This document shows positions 26,807-35,971 of a stretch of 64,000 nt of DNA, piece after piece. Below the pieces are notes generated by a model. It was given only the letters and a program-made list of their open reading frames with translations, did no database searches and was not told where the DNA came from. Location of the stretch: assembly GCA_027482185.1 (NCBI GenBank), contig JAIXWF010000013.1, forward strand, positions 1,488,001-1,552,000. Direction: 5' to 3'. This DNA comes from Opitutaceae bacterium. Lineage in GTDB: Bacteria > Verrucomicrobiota > Verrucomicrobiia > Opitutales > Opitutaceae. Each line of letters begins with the position of its first letter. The stretch's first letter is position 1. The position numbers were made by a program, and so were the translations under genes.

Positions 26807-29221
26807 ATGAACGCTTCCCTGACCATCTCCGGCTGGAACTGGCTCTGGCCCGCCCTCGGGTTCGGCGCGGTCTCCGCGCTCGTCCTGATCTGGAGCTACC
26901 GCGCCTCGGCCGGCCATGAGCCGCGCTGGCGCTGGACCTGCCTCGGCCTCAAGGCGCTCGCCATCGCCGCGCTCGCCCTCTGCCTGCTCGAGCCGCTGTG
27001 GCTCGGCCAACGCGCGCGCCCCGGCGCCAACCAGTTCGCGGTCCTCGCCGACAACAGCCAGGGCCTCCAGCTCCGCGACGCCGGCCAGACCCGCACGCGC
27101 GGCGATTTCCTGCGCACCCTCGTCGACGCCGATGCCTCGCCTTGGCAGGGCGTGCTGGCCGAGACCTTCGACGTGCGCCGCTACCTTTTCGATGTGCGGC
27201 TGCAGGCGACGAAGGACTTCAGCGAACTGAACTTCGAAGGCCGCGCCACCGCCCTCGGCTCCGCGCTGCGCACGGTCGGGGAACGCTTCCGCGGCCGGCC
27301 GCTCGCCGGTTTGCTGCTGCTCACCGACGGCAACGCCACCGATCTGCCCGGCGGCGCGTTGCCCGATCTCAAGGGCCTGCCGCCGATTTATCCCGTCGTG
27401 ATCGGCAACCGCGATCCGGTGAAAGACATCGCCGTCCAGCAGGTCGCCGTGAACCAGACTTCGTTCGAAGACGCCCCGGTCACCGTGCAGGCGGAAATTG
27501 GCGCCGCGGGATTCCGCAACCGCCCCGTCGTCGCGCGGCTGCTCGATCGCACCGGCAAAGTCGTGCAGGAGCAAACGCAGGACGGCCGCGGCGACGGCGA
27601 AACCTTGGCCTTCCGCTACCAGATCAAGCCCGAGACCCCGGGCATCTCGTTTTATCAAGTCAGTGTCGCCGCCGGCGATGCCCCGACGCCGGCGCCCGGA
27701 GCAAGTACGCCGCCGGCCGCCGCGGGCACGCCGCCGGTTTCCGAGGAAGCCACGCTCGCCAACAACCAGCGCGTTATCGTCGTCGACCGCGGCCAAGGTC
27801 CGTTCCGCGTGCTCTACGTTTCCGGCCGGCCGAATTGGGAATTCAAATTCCTCAACCGGGCGATCCAGACCGACGAACAGGTCCAGCTCGTCGCGCTTAT
27901 CCGGGTCGCGAAACGCGAACCGAAGTTCGACTTCCGCGGCCGTGCCGGCGAAACGAGCAACCCGCTCTTCCGCGGCTTCGGCAACCAGGCGCCCGAGGAA
28001 GTGCAGCGTTACGACCAGCCCGTGCTCGTCCGCCTCAATACGCGCGACGAGAACGAACTGCGCGCCGGGTTTCCGCGCACACCCGAGGAACTCTACGGCT
28101 ACCACGCGGTGATCCTCGACGACGTCGAAGCCGAGTTCTTCGCGCCCGACCAGGCGTTGCTCCTGCAGAAATTCGTTTCCGAGCGCGGCGGCGGCGTGCT
28201 GATGCTCGGCGGCATGGAGAGTTTCCAGGAGGGCAAGTATGTGCGCACGCCCGTAGGCGACATGCTGCCCGTGTACCTCGACAAGGACGACGGCTCCTAC
28301 GAGGCGCCCGGCCCCGTGCATTTCCAGTTGGCCCGCGAAGGTTGGCTGCAGGCGTGGGCCCGGCTCCGCGACAACGAGGCCGACGAACGCGCGCGCCTCG
28401 AGGCGATGCCGAAGTTCGAAGTCTTCAACCGCGTCCGCGCCCTCAAGCCCGGCGCCAGCGTTATCGCGACCGTGCGCGACGAGAAGGGCGCCGAGTTGCC
28501 CGCGTTGGCCGTGCAGCGTTTCGGCCGCGGGCGCACCGCCGCCCTGATGGTCGGCGACATGTGGCGCTGGGGCATGAAAGACGCCTCGGCCCAGGCCGAC
28601 CTGGCCCGCGCGTGGCGGCAAATGGTGCGCTGGCTCATCGCCGACGTGCCGGCCCGCGTGCAGGTGACGGCCGAGCCCGTCGCGGCCGATCCCGCCGGCG
28701 CGATCCAGCTGCAGGTGCGCGTGCGCGACGAAAAATTCCAGCCGGTCGACGACGCGGCCGTCACGATCGCGGTGGAACCCGTGGTGTTCGCCGGCACGGC
28801 CGGGGCCGCCGGCGCGCCGCTGAAACTCGAAGCCGAGCCGGCGCTGTCCGAGCCCGGTCTCTACACCGCGAGCTACGTCCCGCGCCAAACCGGCGGCTAC
28901 AAAGTCGTCGCCACCGTCAAGAATTCCGCCGGCGCCGAACTCGGCCGCGGCGAAACTGGCTGGAGCACCGACTTGGCCGCCGAGGAATTCCGTTCCTCCG
29001 CCCCCAACGTGGCCCTGCTCGAGGAGATCGCGCGGCAAACCGGCGGGCAGGTTGTGGCCGCGTCGGACCTCGGCGACTTTGTGAAACGCCTGCCGCAATT
29101 GCGCGCACCCGTGATGGAGACGTGGTCGTATCCGGCCTGGCACTCGCCGCTGATGTTCGGCTTTGCGCTGCTCTGCCTGCTGGCGGAGTGGGGCCTGCGC
29201 CGCTGGAAAGGTCTGCCATGA
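26807..29221 (+). CDS. Membrane protein with degenerate vWA and GATase-like domains
   Basis: An 804-residue inner-membrane protein. Two N-terminal helices (about 12-30 and 43-62) are followed by a vWA-like domain in which the MIDAS motif reads DNSQG, so the last Ser of DxSxS is lost. A class I glutamine-amidotransferase-like domain covers about 335-510, with VLYVSGRPNWEFKFL near its start and FVSERGGGVLMLGGMESF; no GATase Cys-His-Glu triad is evident. A beta-sandwich region and one C-terminal helix (about 780-800) complete it. The build parallels the BatA-like protein upstream. It follows DUF4175 by 52 bp and overlaps the next gene by 4 bp. Confidence 0.82.
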   Translation: MNASLTISGWNWLWPALGFGAVSALVLIWSYRASAGHEPRWRWTCLGLKALAIAALALCLLEPLWLGQRARPGANQFAVLADNSQGLQLRDAGQTRTRGDFLRTLVDADASPWQGVLAETFDVRRYLFDVRLQATKDFSELNFEGRATALGSALRTVGERFRGRPLAGLLLLTDGNATDLPGGALPDLKGLPPIYPVVIGNRDPVKDIAVQQVAVNQTSFEDAPVTVQAEIGAAGFRNRPVVARLLDRTGKVVQEQTQDGRGDGETLAFRYQIKPETPGISFYQVSVAAGDAPTPAPGASTPPAAAGTPPVSEEATLANNQRVIVVDRGQGPFRVLYVSGRPNWEFKFLNRAIQTDEQVQLVALIRVAKREPKFDFRGRAGETSNPLFRGFGNQAPEEVQRYDQPVLVRLNTRDENELRAGFPRTPEELYGYHAVILDDVEAEFFAPDQALLLQKFVSERGGGVLMLGGMESFQEGKYVRTPVGDMLPVYLDKDDGSYEAPGPVHFQLAREGWLQAWARLRDNEADERARLEAMPKFEVFNRVRALKPGASVIATVRDEKGAELPALAVQRFGRGRTAALMVGDMWRWGMKDASAQADLARAWRQMVRWLIADVPARVQVTAEPVAADPAGAIQLQVRVRDEKFQPVDDAAVTIAVEPVVFAGTAGAAGAPLKLEAEPALSEPGLYTASYVPRQTGGYKVVATVKNSAGAELGRGETGWSTDLAAEEFRSSAPNVALLEEIARQTGGQVVAASDLGDFVKRLPQLRAPVMETWSYPAWHSPLMFGFALLCLLAEWGLRRWKGLP

Positions 29222-30198
29222 ACCTCGGTTTTTCGAAATTTGCCCGCGGGCTCGCCGCTTGGGCCTCGCTCGCGCTGCCGCTGGCCGCACAGCAGGCCAC
29301 GGTGCTCGTGATCGCCGGCGCGCCCGGCGAAGCCGAGTTCGTCCCGGACTTCAAATTGCAGATCGAAGCGTGGACGTCGCTGAGCCTGCAGGCCAAGGCG
29401 CGCCACGTGGTAATCGGCGGCGAATCCACCGATGCCGCCGCGCCCGCCGCCGGGTCCGATCGGGAACGGGTGCAGGCCGCCCTCGCGGCCGAAACGAAAA
29501 CCGGCACGGCGGAACTCTGGATCGTGCTGGTCGGCCACGGCACCTTCGACGGCAAGGAAGCGAAGCTCAATTTGCGCGGACCCGATCTCTCGGCGACGGA
29601 TCTCGCCGCCTGGCTGAAACCGTTCGAACGCCCGCTCGCGATCATCGACACGGCCTCGTCGAGCGCGCCGTTTCTGGCGAAACTCGCCGCGCCGCGGCGC
29701 GTGATCGTCACCGCCACCCGCAGCGGCCACGAACACAACTACGCGCGCTTCGGCAAGTTCCTCGCGGCCGCCGTCGGCGATCCGCAGACCGACCTCGACA
29801 AGGACGGCCAGATTTCGCTGCTCGAATCGTTTCTCAGTGCGTCGCACCGCACCGCCGAATTCTACAAAACCGAAGGCCGTCTCGCCACCGAGCACGCGTT
29901 GCTCGACGACAACGGCGACGGCTTGGGCACGCCCGCGGATTGGTTCCGCGGGACCCGCGCGACCAAGCGCGCCCGCGACGGCGCCGCGCTCGACGGTCTG
30001 CGCGCCCACCAGTTTCACCTCGTCCGCAGTCCCATGGAGCAGGCGCTTTCGGTCGAGGCCCGCGCCCGCCGCGACCAACTCGAGCAGAAGATCGCCGAGC
30101 TCCGCGAAACCAAGGCAAAGCTCGCCGAGGCCGCCTATTACAAGGAACTCGAGCGCCTCATGCTCGAACTCGCCGCCGTCTACGAAACCGGGACCTGA
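29218..30198 (+). CDS. Exported caspase-like (clan CD fold) protein lacking the catalytic cysteine, with EF-hand loops
   Basis: A 326-residue protein with a signal peptide ending near LAAQQA (residue 26). The core resembles caspase/legumain-like peptidases: a strand ending in the His-Gly motif VLVGHG (His107), then a strand ending in AIIDTASS (143-148) where active enzymes have D-[TS]-C. Here residue 146 is Ala, so cleavage activity is unlikely. Residues 192-203 (DLDKDGQISLLE) match the 12-residue EF-hand calcium loop at every ligand position, and 230-241 is a second, weaker loop. A charged helix (275-320) ends the protein. It is the last gene of the envelope operon. The family assignment is mine, from motif order. 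Confidence 0.65.
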   Translation: MNLGFSKFARGLAAWASLALPLAAQQATVLVIAGAPGEAEFVPDFKLQIEAWTSLSLQAKARHVVIGGESTDAAAPAAGSDRERVQAALAAETKTGTAELWIVLVGHGTFDGKEAKLNLRGPDLSATDLAAWLKPFERPLAIIDTASSSAPFLAKLAAPRRVIVTATRSGHEHNYARFGKFLAAAVGDPQTDLDKDGQISLLESFLSASHRTAEFYKTEGRLATEHALLDDNGDGLGTPADWFRGTRATKRARDGAALDGLRAHQFHLVRSPMEQALSVEARARRDQLEQKIAELRETKAKLAEAAYYKELERLMLELAAVYETGT

Positions 30199-30212
30199 GT
30201 CGCGACCCGATC

Positions 30213-30248
30213 TTGGGCCGAAGGCGGGGAATGGGCTCTTCGGCCAAA
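30213..30248 (+). terminator. Hairpin at the end of the envelope operon
   Basis: TTGGGCCGAAG (30213-30223) and CTTCGGCCAA (30238-30247) form a stem of about 10 bp with one bulge and a 14-nt loop, starting 15 bp after the last operon gene. No T-run follows, so termination is plausible but unproven. Confidence 0.4.
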
Positions 30249-30288
30249 GGTTGCGCCCGCGCTGGCACCCCGTTTGCTCCGGCGTCGC

Positions 30289-31212
30289 ATGATCCCTCGT
30301 CCCCGCTTCCCCGGCTGGTTTCGTTTGCTGGTCGTTTGCATCGCCTTGGTTCCGACGCTGGCCGGCCTGCGTGCCGCCGAGCCGGCGCGTCCGCTTTATG
30401 CGATCTGCGCCGCCTATCCGCCGGAGATCGCGGCCCTGCACAAGGAATTCGGCGTCGATGCCGCCAAGGGTTTTACGGAAACCAAGATCAACGGCCTCGT
30501 CTTCTGGCGCGGTTCGTACCGCGGGCGCGATCTCGTGATTTTCCGCACCGGTGTGAGTCTCGTGAACGCCGCCTACCAGCTCCAGCTCGCGCTCGACCGC
30601 TTCCCGATCACGCACGTGCTGTTCGCCGGGGTCGCCGGCGGCACGGATCCGGCGCTGCATGTCGGCGATGTCGTGATCCCCGACCGCTGGGCCTACCACG
30701 CCGAAGCCGCCTACCTCAACGAGGACGGCAAGGGCGGCTACGTTCGACCCGCGTACTACCGCGCCAACTACGAAAATTTCGGCATGATCTTCCCGAGCGA
30801 TGTTTCCGTGGTCCGCGAGGGCGAGGAGACGTTCAGGCACATGCCCGCGTTTCCCGTCGATCCCGCGCTGCTCGCCGCCGCGCGCAAGGCGGTGCCAAAG
30901 CTCGAGCCGATGCGCAAATCCGGCCGCAACGTCGACGTCAGCGTCGGCGGCACCGGTGTTTCCGGCCCCGTCTTCCTCGACAACCGTCCGTACCGCGAAT
31001 GGGTTTTCCGCGTCTGGCAGGCGCGCTGCGCCGACATGGAGTCCACCGCGCTGGCGCAGGTCGCCTACGTTAATCGCAAACCCATCCTCATCGTCCGCGG
31101 CCTCAGCGATCTCGCCGGGGCGCAGCACGGCGCCAATCCGATCGACGAGAACGAATCGAAGGTTTCCGAAATCGCCGTGCGCGTCCTGCGCGCGGTGATC
31201 GACGAGCTGTAG
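30289..31212 (+). CDS. Exported phosphorylase-superfamily nucleosidase (MTA/SAH nucleosidase-like)
   Basis: A 307-residue PNP/UDP-type enzyme that should cleave adenine from 5'-methylthioadenosine, S-adenosylhomocysteine or related nucleosides. [14 protein letters not shown] carries the ribose-binding Met-Glu, and [10 protein letters not shown] carries the base-protonating Asp of MtnN-type enzymes; [10 protein letters not shown] is the conserved glycine loop. It differs from cytoplasmic MtnN in having a signal peptide (about 10-28, ending LRAAEPA) and about 45 extra residues in the middle, so I place it in the periplasm. The start is the ATG at 30289; a TTG five codons upstream is possible. 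The adenine deaminase gene follows 98 bp later. Confidence 0.85.
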   Translation: MIPRPRFPGWFRLLVVCIALVPTLAGLRAAEPARPLYAICAAYPPEIAALHKEFGVDAAKGFTETKINGLVFWRGSYRGRDLVIFRTGVSLVNAAYQLQLALDRFPITHVLFAGVAGGTDPALHVGDVVIPDRWAYHAEAAYLNEDGKGGYVRPAYYRANYENFGMIFPSDVSVVREGEETFRHMPAFPVDPALLAAARKAVPKLEPMRKSGRNVDVSVGGTGVSGPVFLDNRPYREWVFRVWQARCADMESTALAQVAYVNRKPILIVRGLSDLAGAQHGANPIDENESKVSEIAVRVLRAVIDEL

Positions 31213-31310
31213 GACGGGTCCGAAGTCGGGCATCGCGCGGGCGGACTCGCGCTATTCCTCCAGCGCGAAAAACTCGTCGCGCCCGGCCCGAAGTCTGCTC
31301 TCTTTTTCCC

Positions 31311-33110
31311 ATGCTGACCCGCTTCTCCGTCGCCCCGCTCCACACGATGACCCGGACCCTCGCCGCTGTCGCGATGGGCCGGCAGGCGCCCGATCTCGTC
31401 ATCACCGGCGCCCGCGTGCTCTCCACCTACACCGAGCGCATCCACCGCGACCGCGAGGTCTGGATCAAGGGCGGCCGTATCGCCGCCGTGAAACCGGCCG
31501 GCACGTTCAAGAAGGCGAAGCTCGCCGGCAAAACCAAGCTCCACGACGTACGCGGCGGCATCATCGCGCCCGGCCTTGTCGATCCGCACGTGCACATCGA
31601 GAGCAGCATGATGACGGCCTGCGCCTTCGCCGAAGCCGCTTTGCTCAACGGCACCACCACCGTCTTCTGCGATTCCCACGAGATCGGCAACGTGTGCGAC
31701 GTCGCCGGCATCGAGTGGATGCTCGAGGATGCGCGCCAGGCCCCGCTCTCCGTTTTTCTCACCGTTCCCAGCACGGTGCCCGCTACCAACGCGACGCTCG
31801 AGACCGCCGGCGGCGACCTCACGCCCGACAAGATCGGCCGCATCTTCGACCGCTGGCCCGAGGCCGCGGCCCTCGGCGAAAAGATGGACTACATCTCCGT
31901 CGCGATGGGCGATCCGCGCAGCCACGCCGTCCTGGCCGAGGCCCTGAAACGCGGCCGGCCCGTCTGTGGCCACATCTACGGCCGCGACTTCGTCGCCGCC
32001 GGCGCCGCCAGCGGCATCACCGACACGCACGAGTCGATCGACCGCGACATCGCCGACGACTTTCTGGAAAACGGGCTCTGGATCTTTTTGCGCGGCGGCA
32101 ATCCGCTCACGCCGTGGCACTCGCTCCCGCAAGCGATCAAGGCCGTCACCGAACTCGGCGCCAATCCCAAGCGCGTCTGCGTGTGCACGGACGACCGCGA
32201 TGCCGACGATCTCTTCCTCTTCGGCATGGACTGGGTCGTGCGCCAAGCCGTCGCCGCCGGCCTCGGTACCACCACGGCCTGGAGTCTTGGGTCGCTGCAT
32301 CCGGCAACCCGCTACGGGATGGACGGCGACTTCGGCGGCCTCGGGCCGTCCCGCCGTGCCGATCTCGTGCTGCTCAACGACGCGCTCGAAGTGCAGAACA
32401 CGTGGTACGGCGGCGAACTCGTCGTGTCCGGCCGCAAGATCACGCCGGTTCTCGATCGCGCGCTGTCCCGTCGTTACCGTTACCCGAAGGCCGCCTATCG
32501 CACCGTCAAACTTCCGCCCCGCGTGCCGTTGTCGCCGGCGCTGCCCAAGACCGACGCCATCGCCAACGTCATCCGCCTTGTGCCGCCGGGCATTTTGACC
32601 GCGCACGACCGCGTCAAGATTGCCGCCGGCCAATCCTGGGACGAAGTCTTCGCGGCGTCGGACCTCTGTTTCCTCACGGTCATCGAGCGACACGGGAAAA
32701 ACGGCGGCGTCGGCTACGGTTTGCTCCGCGACTTCGGCCTGCGCCACGGCGCCGTGGCCAGCAGCGTGGGCCACGATGCCCACAACATCGTCCTCGCCGG
32801 CACCAACGAGGCCGACCTGCAACTCGCTCTTGCCACCGTGAAGAAACTCAAGGGCGGCGTCTGCGCCGTCCGCGGCGGCAAGGTCCTCGCCAGCGTCGCG
32901 CTCCCGATCGCCGGCCTGCTCTCCGACCGCCGCGCCCCCGTGGTCGCCAAGGAAACCACCGCCCTCAAGCGCGCCTGGACGAAGCTGGGCTGCAAGGTGC
33001 CCTACATGGGCTTCAACTTGCTGCCGCTTTCGGTCATCCCGGAGCTCCGCCTCACCGACAAGGGCCTGATCGACGTCCTTGGGATGAAGGTCGTGCCGCT
33101 CTTCGAATAA
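31311..33110 (+). CDS. ade: Adenine deaminase
   Basis: A 599-residue metal-dependent amidohydrolase that converts adenine to hypoxanthine and ammonia in the cytoplasm. Family marks are the metal-binding [10 protein letters not shown] at residues 91-100, the [13 protein letters not shown] strand, GHIYGRD, and [13 protein letters not shown]. The length and two-part build (TIM barrel plus beta C-terminal domain) match Ade of Bacillus and E. coli type. Met1, Met13 and Met22 are all possible starts, and the conserved part begins only around residue 25. Behind the exported nucleosidase, it would process the adenine that enzyme releases. Confidence 0.93.
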   Translation: MLTRFSVAPLHTMTRTLAAVAMGRQAPDLVITGARVLSTYTERIHRDREVWIKGGRIAAVKPAGTFKKAKLAGKTKLHDVRGGIIAPGLVDPHVHIESSMMTACAFAEAALLNGTTTVFCDSHEIGNVCDVAGIEWMLEDARQAPLSVFLTVPSTVPATNATLETAGGDLTPDKIGRIFDRWPEAAALGEKMDYISVAMGDPRSHAVLAEALKRGRPVCGHIYGRDFVAAGAASGITDTHESIDRDIADDFLENGLWIFLRGGNPLTPWHSLPQAIKAVTELGANPKRVCVCTDDRDADDLFLFGMDWVVRQAVAAGLGTTTAWSLGSLHPATRYGMDGDFGGLGPSRRADLVLLNDALEVQNTWYGGELVVSGRKITPVLDRALSRRYRYPKAAYRTVKLPPRVPLSPALPKTDAIANVIRLVPPGILTAHDRVKIAAGQSWDEVFAASDLCFLTVIERHGKNGGVGYGLLRDFGLRHGAVASSVGHDAHNIVLAGTNEADLQLALATVKKLKGGVCAVRGGKVLASVALPIAGLLSDRRAPVVAKETTALKRAWTKLGCKVPYMGFNLLPLSVIPELRLTDKGLIDVLGMKVVPLFE

Positions 33111-33315
33111 GGCCGCCCCGGCCCGGTTCCGCCCCGGCGGCCCAGCGGTCCCGTGCGCACGGCCGGGATTCATCCGATTGCACCTAGGGAAATAACCCCG
33201 TTCAGGCGGGGATTTGGGGCTGTTTGGCATGAGTGGCATTCATTGCGGCGGCAGAATTCCGCGGTTTCTCCTACTTTGAGACCGGAATGGTGCGCGGCCT
33301 GCTAGCAGGGAGGGC

Positions 33316-35787
33316 GTGATACCCAGCAAACCGAACTCCCTCAACACCACCTCTCAGGTCGCCGCCTTGGCGATGGCGCTCGCCGGTGCCGCGACCTTGG
33401 CCGCCCAATCGGCGCCTCCCGCCCAACGCCCGGCCTCCGGCGAGATCACCACGCTGGAGAAATTCCAGGTTTCCGGCGTGCCGATCGAGCAGCAGATTCT
33501 GCCGACGTCCCGGCCGTTCAATTCCGTGTTCGGCACGGACATGAGCATCTTGGAGACGCCCCGCAACGTCACCATCATCTCCCGCGAACAGCTCTCCGCC
33601 ATCGCGATCCAGGACGTGCGCGACTTCTCGAAGCTTACCTCGAGTTCGTACACGCGCACCAACTTCGGCGCCCCCGGCAATCCCGACATCCGCGGCCAGT
33701 CGGGCGACGTGTTCGTCAACGGTATCCGCGAACGCATCACGTCCAACGGCAACGGCATGCCGATCGACTTCAACTCGGTCGAGTCCGTCAACATCGTCAA
33801 AGGCCCGGCCACCGCGGTCCAGGGCGTCTCGACCTACGTCGGCGGCTTCGTCGATCTGGTCACTAAGCGCCCGTACTTCGACGGTTTCAAGGGTTCCAGT
33901 TTCGTCACCGTCGGCAGCTACAGCACCTTCAAGTGGGGCTTCGATGTCGGCGGCCCGGTTTCCAAGGAACTCGCCTACCGCGTCAGCTACGCCGGCGAGG
34001 ACGCCGAGGGCTACTACTACGACCAGTATTCGAAGAAGCACTCGCTCTACGGCGCGATCACCTATCGCCCGAACGCCAACTACGAACTCTTCCTCAACGC
34101 CCAGGCCTTCTATGCGGAGTACGTCGAAAACTTCGGCGTCAACCGCCCGACCCAGCGCCTGATCGACGACGGCTACTACCGGACCGGCGTGAACAACAAT
34201 CCGGCCCCGGTCGCCGGCTTCCCGCAGTACTTCACGGCCGCGGGCGTCCCGATCATCGCCAGCTTCGGCGTGCCCGGCGGCCCGGCCGCGGCGCTCTCCG
34301 ACCCGCAGAATTCCCGCTGGGTCACTTCCGGCTTTCCGGTCAGCAACCGCATGGCCTACGGCCCCGAGGTGAAACTCGACCGCCGTCTCCGCCTGCTGCG
34401 CCCCGGCGACAATTCCATGGGCCGCAACTTCAAGGTCCAGGGCATCCAGACCTTCAAGTCCTCGCCCGACCTCACGGTCGTGAACAACTCGCTCTTCACC
34501 TACACGCGCCGCGACACGCTCAGCTCCTACCACTACTCCGAGGTCATCGATCCGTCCTACACCCTCGAGTCGCGGCTTGAGCTGCAGCAGAAGCTCGGCA
34601 CCCACTCGATCAACTACGGCGCCGCCGTCCGCTACATCAGCGTCAAGGCCTGGGCCGACTTCTTCTTCGAGCCCGCCGCCGTCTGGGACATCACCAAGGA
34701 CCGCAACTTCATCAACGCCTACAACTCGGTGAACTTCGCCGGCCACTTCGCCGCCGCCAAGGTCCCCGGCAAGCCCGACCGCTACGGCTCGACCCTCATC
34801 GCCTTCGGCTCCCCGAGCGGCGCCGACGGCAACATCAGCAACGCCAAGACCCTCGCGCCCTTCGCCCAGGCCAGCTGGAAACTCGCCGAGGACCTCACGC
34901 TCTCCACCGGCGCCCGCGTCGACTTCATGAGCATCTACTCGCGCGATCCGTTCAGCACGGTCGCCGAGGACACCCTCAGCATCGCCCTGCCCAACGGCAA
35001 CATCAGCCTCGGCTACAACCTGTCGCCCAAGATCTCGACGTATGCGACGTACAACTACAGCAAGAACACGTCGGGCGCGGCCGGCAACGGCGGCGGCTAC
35101 ACCGCGTTCATCGGCAAGGGCGCCGGCGGCACCGCGCCGTTCGTCCTCGACAAGACGGCCTTCGAGCAGCCCAGCGAGCTCAAGGAAGTCGGCATGAAAT
35201 TCTCGCTGCTCGACGGCAAGCTGTTCATCGGCACCGCGCTCTTCGACCAGACCCGCCAGAACAAGCCGCAGAACAGCCCCGTCGCGACCTACCGCTACCG
35301 CGGCTTCGAGTTCGAGGCGAATTACCAGCCGAACAAGCACATGTACGCGACGTTCTCCTACGCCCTGATCGACGGCTCCGTGCCCGCCGCGAACATCGGT
35401 TTCGAGGCGCTCAACGTCACGCCCGCCGCCTCCGCCGAAGTTCGGCCCAACACCCAGACCTCCGGCCGCGTCCGCGTCCAGGGCGCCCCGCGCAATCAGC
35501 TGAACGCCCTGCTTTCGTACAAGTACGACAACGGCTTCGGCTTCTCGCTCAACGGCACCTACACGACCGAGATGAACAACAACTGGGCCGGCACGCTCGT
35601 GATCCCGTCGCAATACCAGATCGACGGCGGCCTCTTCTACAACACCAAGAAGTGGGGCGCCCAGCTCACGGTCCTCAACCTGACCGACGAGAAGAACTGG
35701 TCCCCGCCGAACGGCGTCTACGGCAACGAATCCATCCTCGCCGAGCCCGGTATCCGCGGCGAAGTGACGGTCACGTTCCGCTTCTGA
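33316..35787 (+). CDS. TonB-dependent outer-membrane receptor
   Basis: An 823-residue outer-membrane transporter. The signal peptide (AALAMALAGAATLAAQ) ends near residue 33, the plug domain spans about 60-175 (with SREQLSAIAIQDVRDF and DIRGQSGDVFVNGIRE), and the 22-strand barrel ends in VTVTFRF, the usual C-terminal aromatic. The start is a GTG at 33316 with AGGGAGGG 5 bp upstream; the next ATG would remove half of the signal peptide. The ligand is unknown; placement between adenine deaminase and nucleobase permeases suggests a purine-related compound. The 205-bp leader has a GC-only hairpin (33111-33142) and CCCCG-TTCAGG-CGGGG (33196-33211) but no riboswitch I recognise. Confidence 0.92.
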   Translation: MIPSKPNSLNTTSQVAALAMALAGAATLAAQSAPPAQRPASGEITTLEKFQVSGVPIEQQILPTSRPFNSVFGTDMSILETPRNVTIISREQLSAIAIQDVRDFSKLTSSSYTRTNFGAPGNPDIRGQSGDVFVNGIRERITSNGNGMPIDFNSVESVNIVKGPATAVQGVSTYVGGFVDLVTKRPYFDGFKGSSFVTVGSYSTFKWGFDVGGPVSKELAYRVSYAGEDAEGYYYDQYSKKHSLYGAITYRPNANYELFLNAQAFYAEYVENFGVNRPTQRLIDDGYYRTGVNNNPAPVAGFPQYFTAAGVPIIASFGVPGGPAAALSDPQNSRWVTSGFPVSNRMAYGPEVKLDRRLRLLRPGDNSMGRNFKVQGIQTFKSSPDLTVVNNSLFTYTRRDTLSSYHYSEVIDPSYTLESRLELQQKLGTHSINYGAAVRYISVKAWADFFFEPAAVWDITKDRNFINAYNSVNFAGHFAAAKVPGKPDRYGSTLIAFGSPSGADGNISNAKTLAPFAQASWKLAEDLTLSTGARVDFMSIYSRDPFSTVAEDTLSIALPNGNISLGYNLSPKISTYATYNYSKNTSGAAGNGGGYTAFIGKGAGGTAPFVLDKTAFEQPSELKEVGMKFSLLDGKLFIGTALFDQTRQNKPQNSPVATYRYRGFEFEANYQPNKHMYATFSYALIDGSVPAANIGFEALNVTPAASAEVRPNTQTSGRVRVQGAPRNQLNALLSYKYDNGFGFSLNGTYTTEMNNNWAGTLVIPSQYQIDGGLFYNTKKWGAQLTVLNLTDEKNWSPPNGVYGNESILAEPGIRGEVTVTFRF

Positions 35788-35829
35788 GTCCGTCGTCCGG
35801 CGCTTCAGCCCGGGTCGGGTGGTCTGATC

Positions 35830-35847
35830 GCGGGGCTAAAGCCCCGC
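35830..35847. repeat. Short palindrome, REP-like
   Basis: GCGGGGC-TAAA-GCCCCGC is a perfect 7-bp-arm palindrome between the receptor gene and its terminator. This hairpin form is typical of repeated extragenic palindromes; copy number in the genome cannot be seen from here. Confidence 0.5.
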
Positions 35848-35894
35848 GCCACTTCGATCCACGGCCACAGTTTCCGCCGGCTCCTTTCTTCCAA

Positions 35895-35922
35895 CGCCGC
35901 CCGCTTCCCGGGCGGCGTTTTT
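35895..35922 (+). terminator. Rho-independent terminator of the TonB-dependent receptor gene
   Basis: CGCCGCCCG-CTTCC-CGGGCGGCG is a perfect 9-bp GC stem with a 5-nt loop, followed directly by TTTTT. It lies 108 bp after the receptor stop and 50 bp before the next gene, so the permease gene needs its own promoter. Confidence 0.88.
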
Positions 35923-35971
35923 CGTGCCCCGATGGTCGCCGCGGTGGCCTGCGGGCTGCTAGGGTAGGGCG

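Noticed and set aside
33230-33256. TGGCATGAGTGGCATTCATTGC as a sigma-54 promoter of the TonB receptor
   Set aside because: The GG and GC pairs are 8 bp apart in both readings, not the required 10.
33111-33315. Riboswitch ahead of the TonB-dependent receptor
   Set aside because: Only GC-rich hairpins are visible; no conserved core of cobalamin, purine, SAM or TPP riboswitches could be found.
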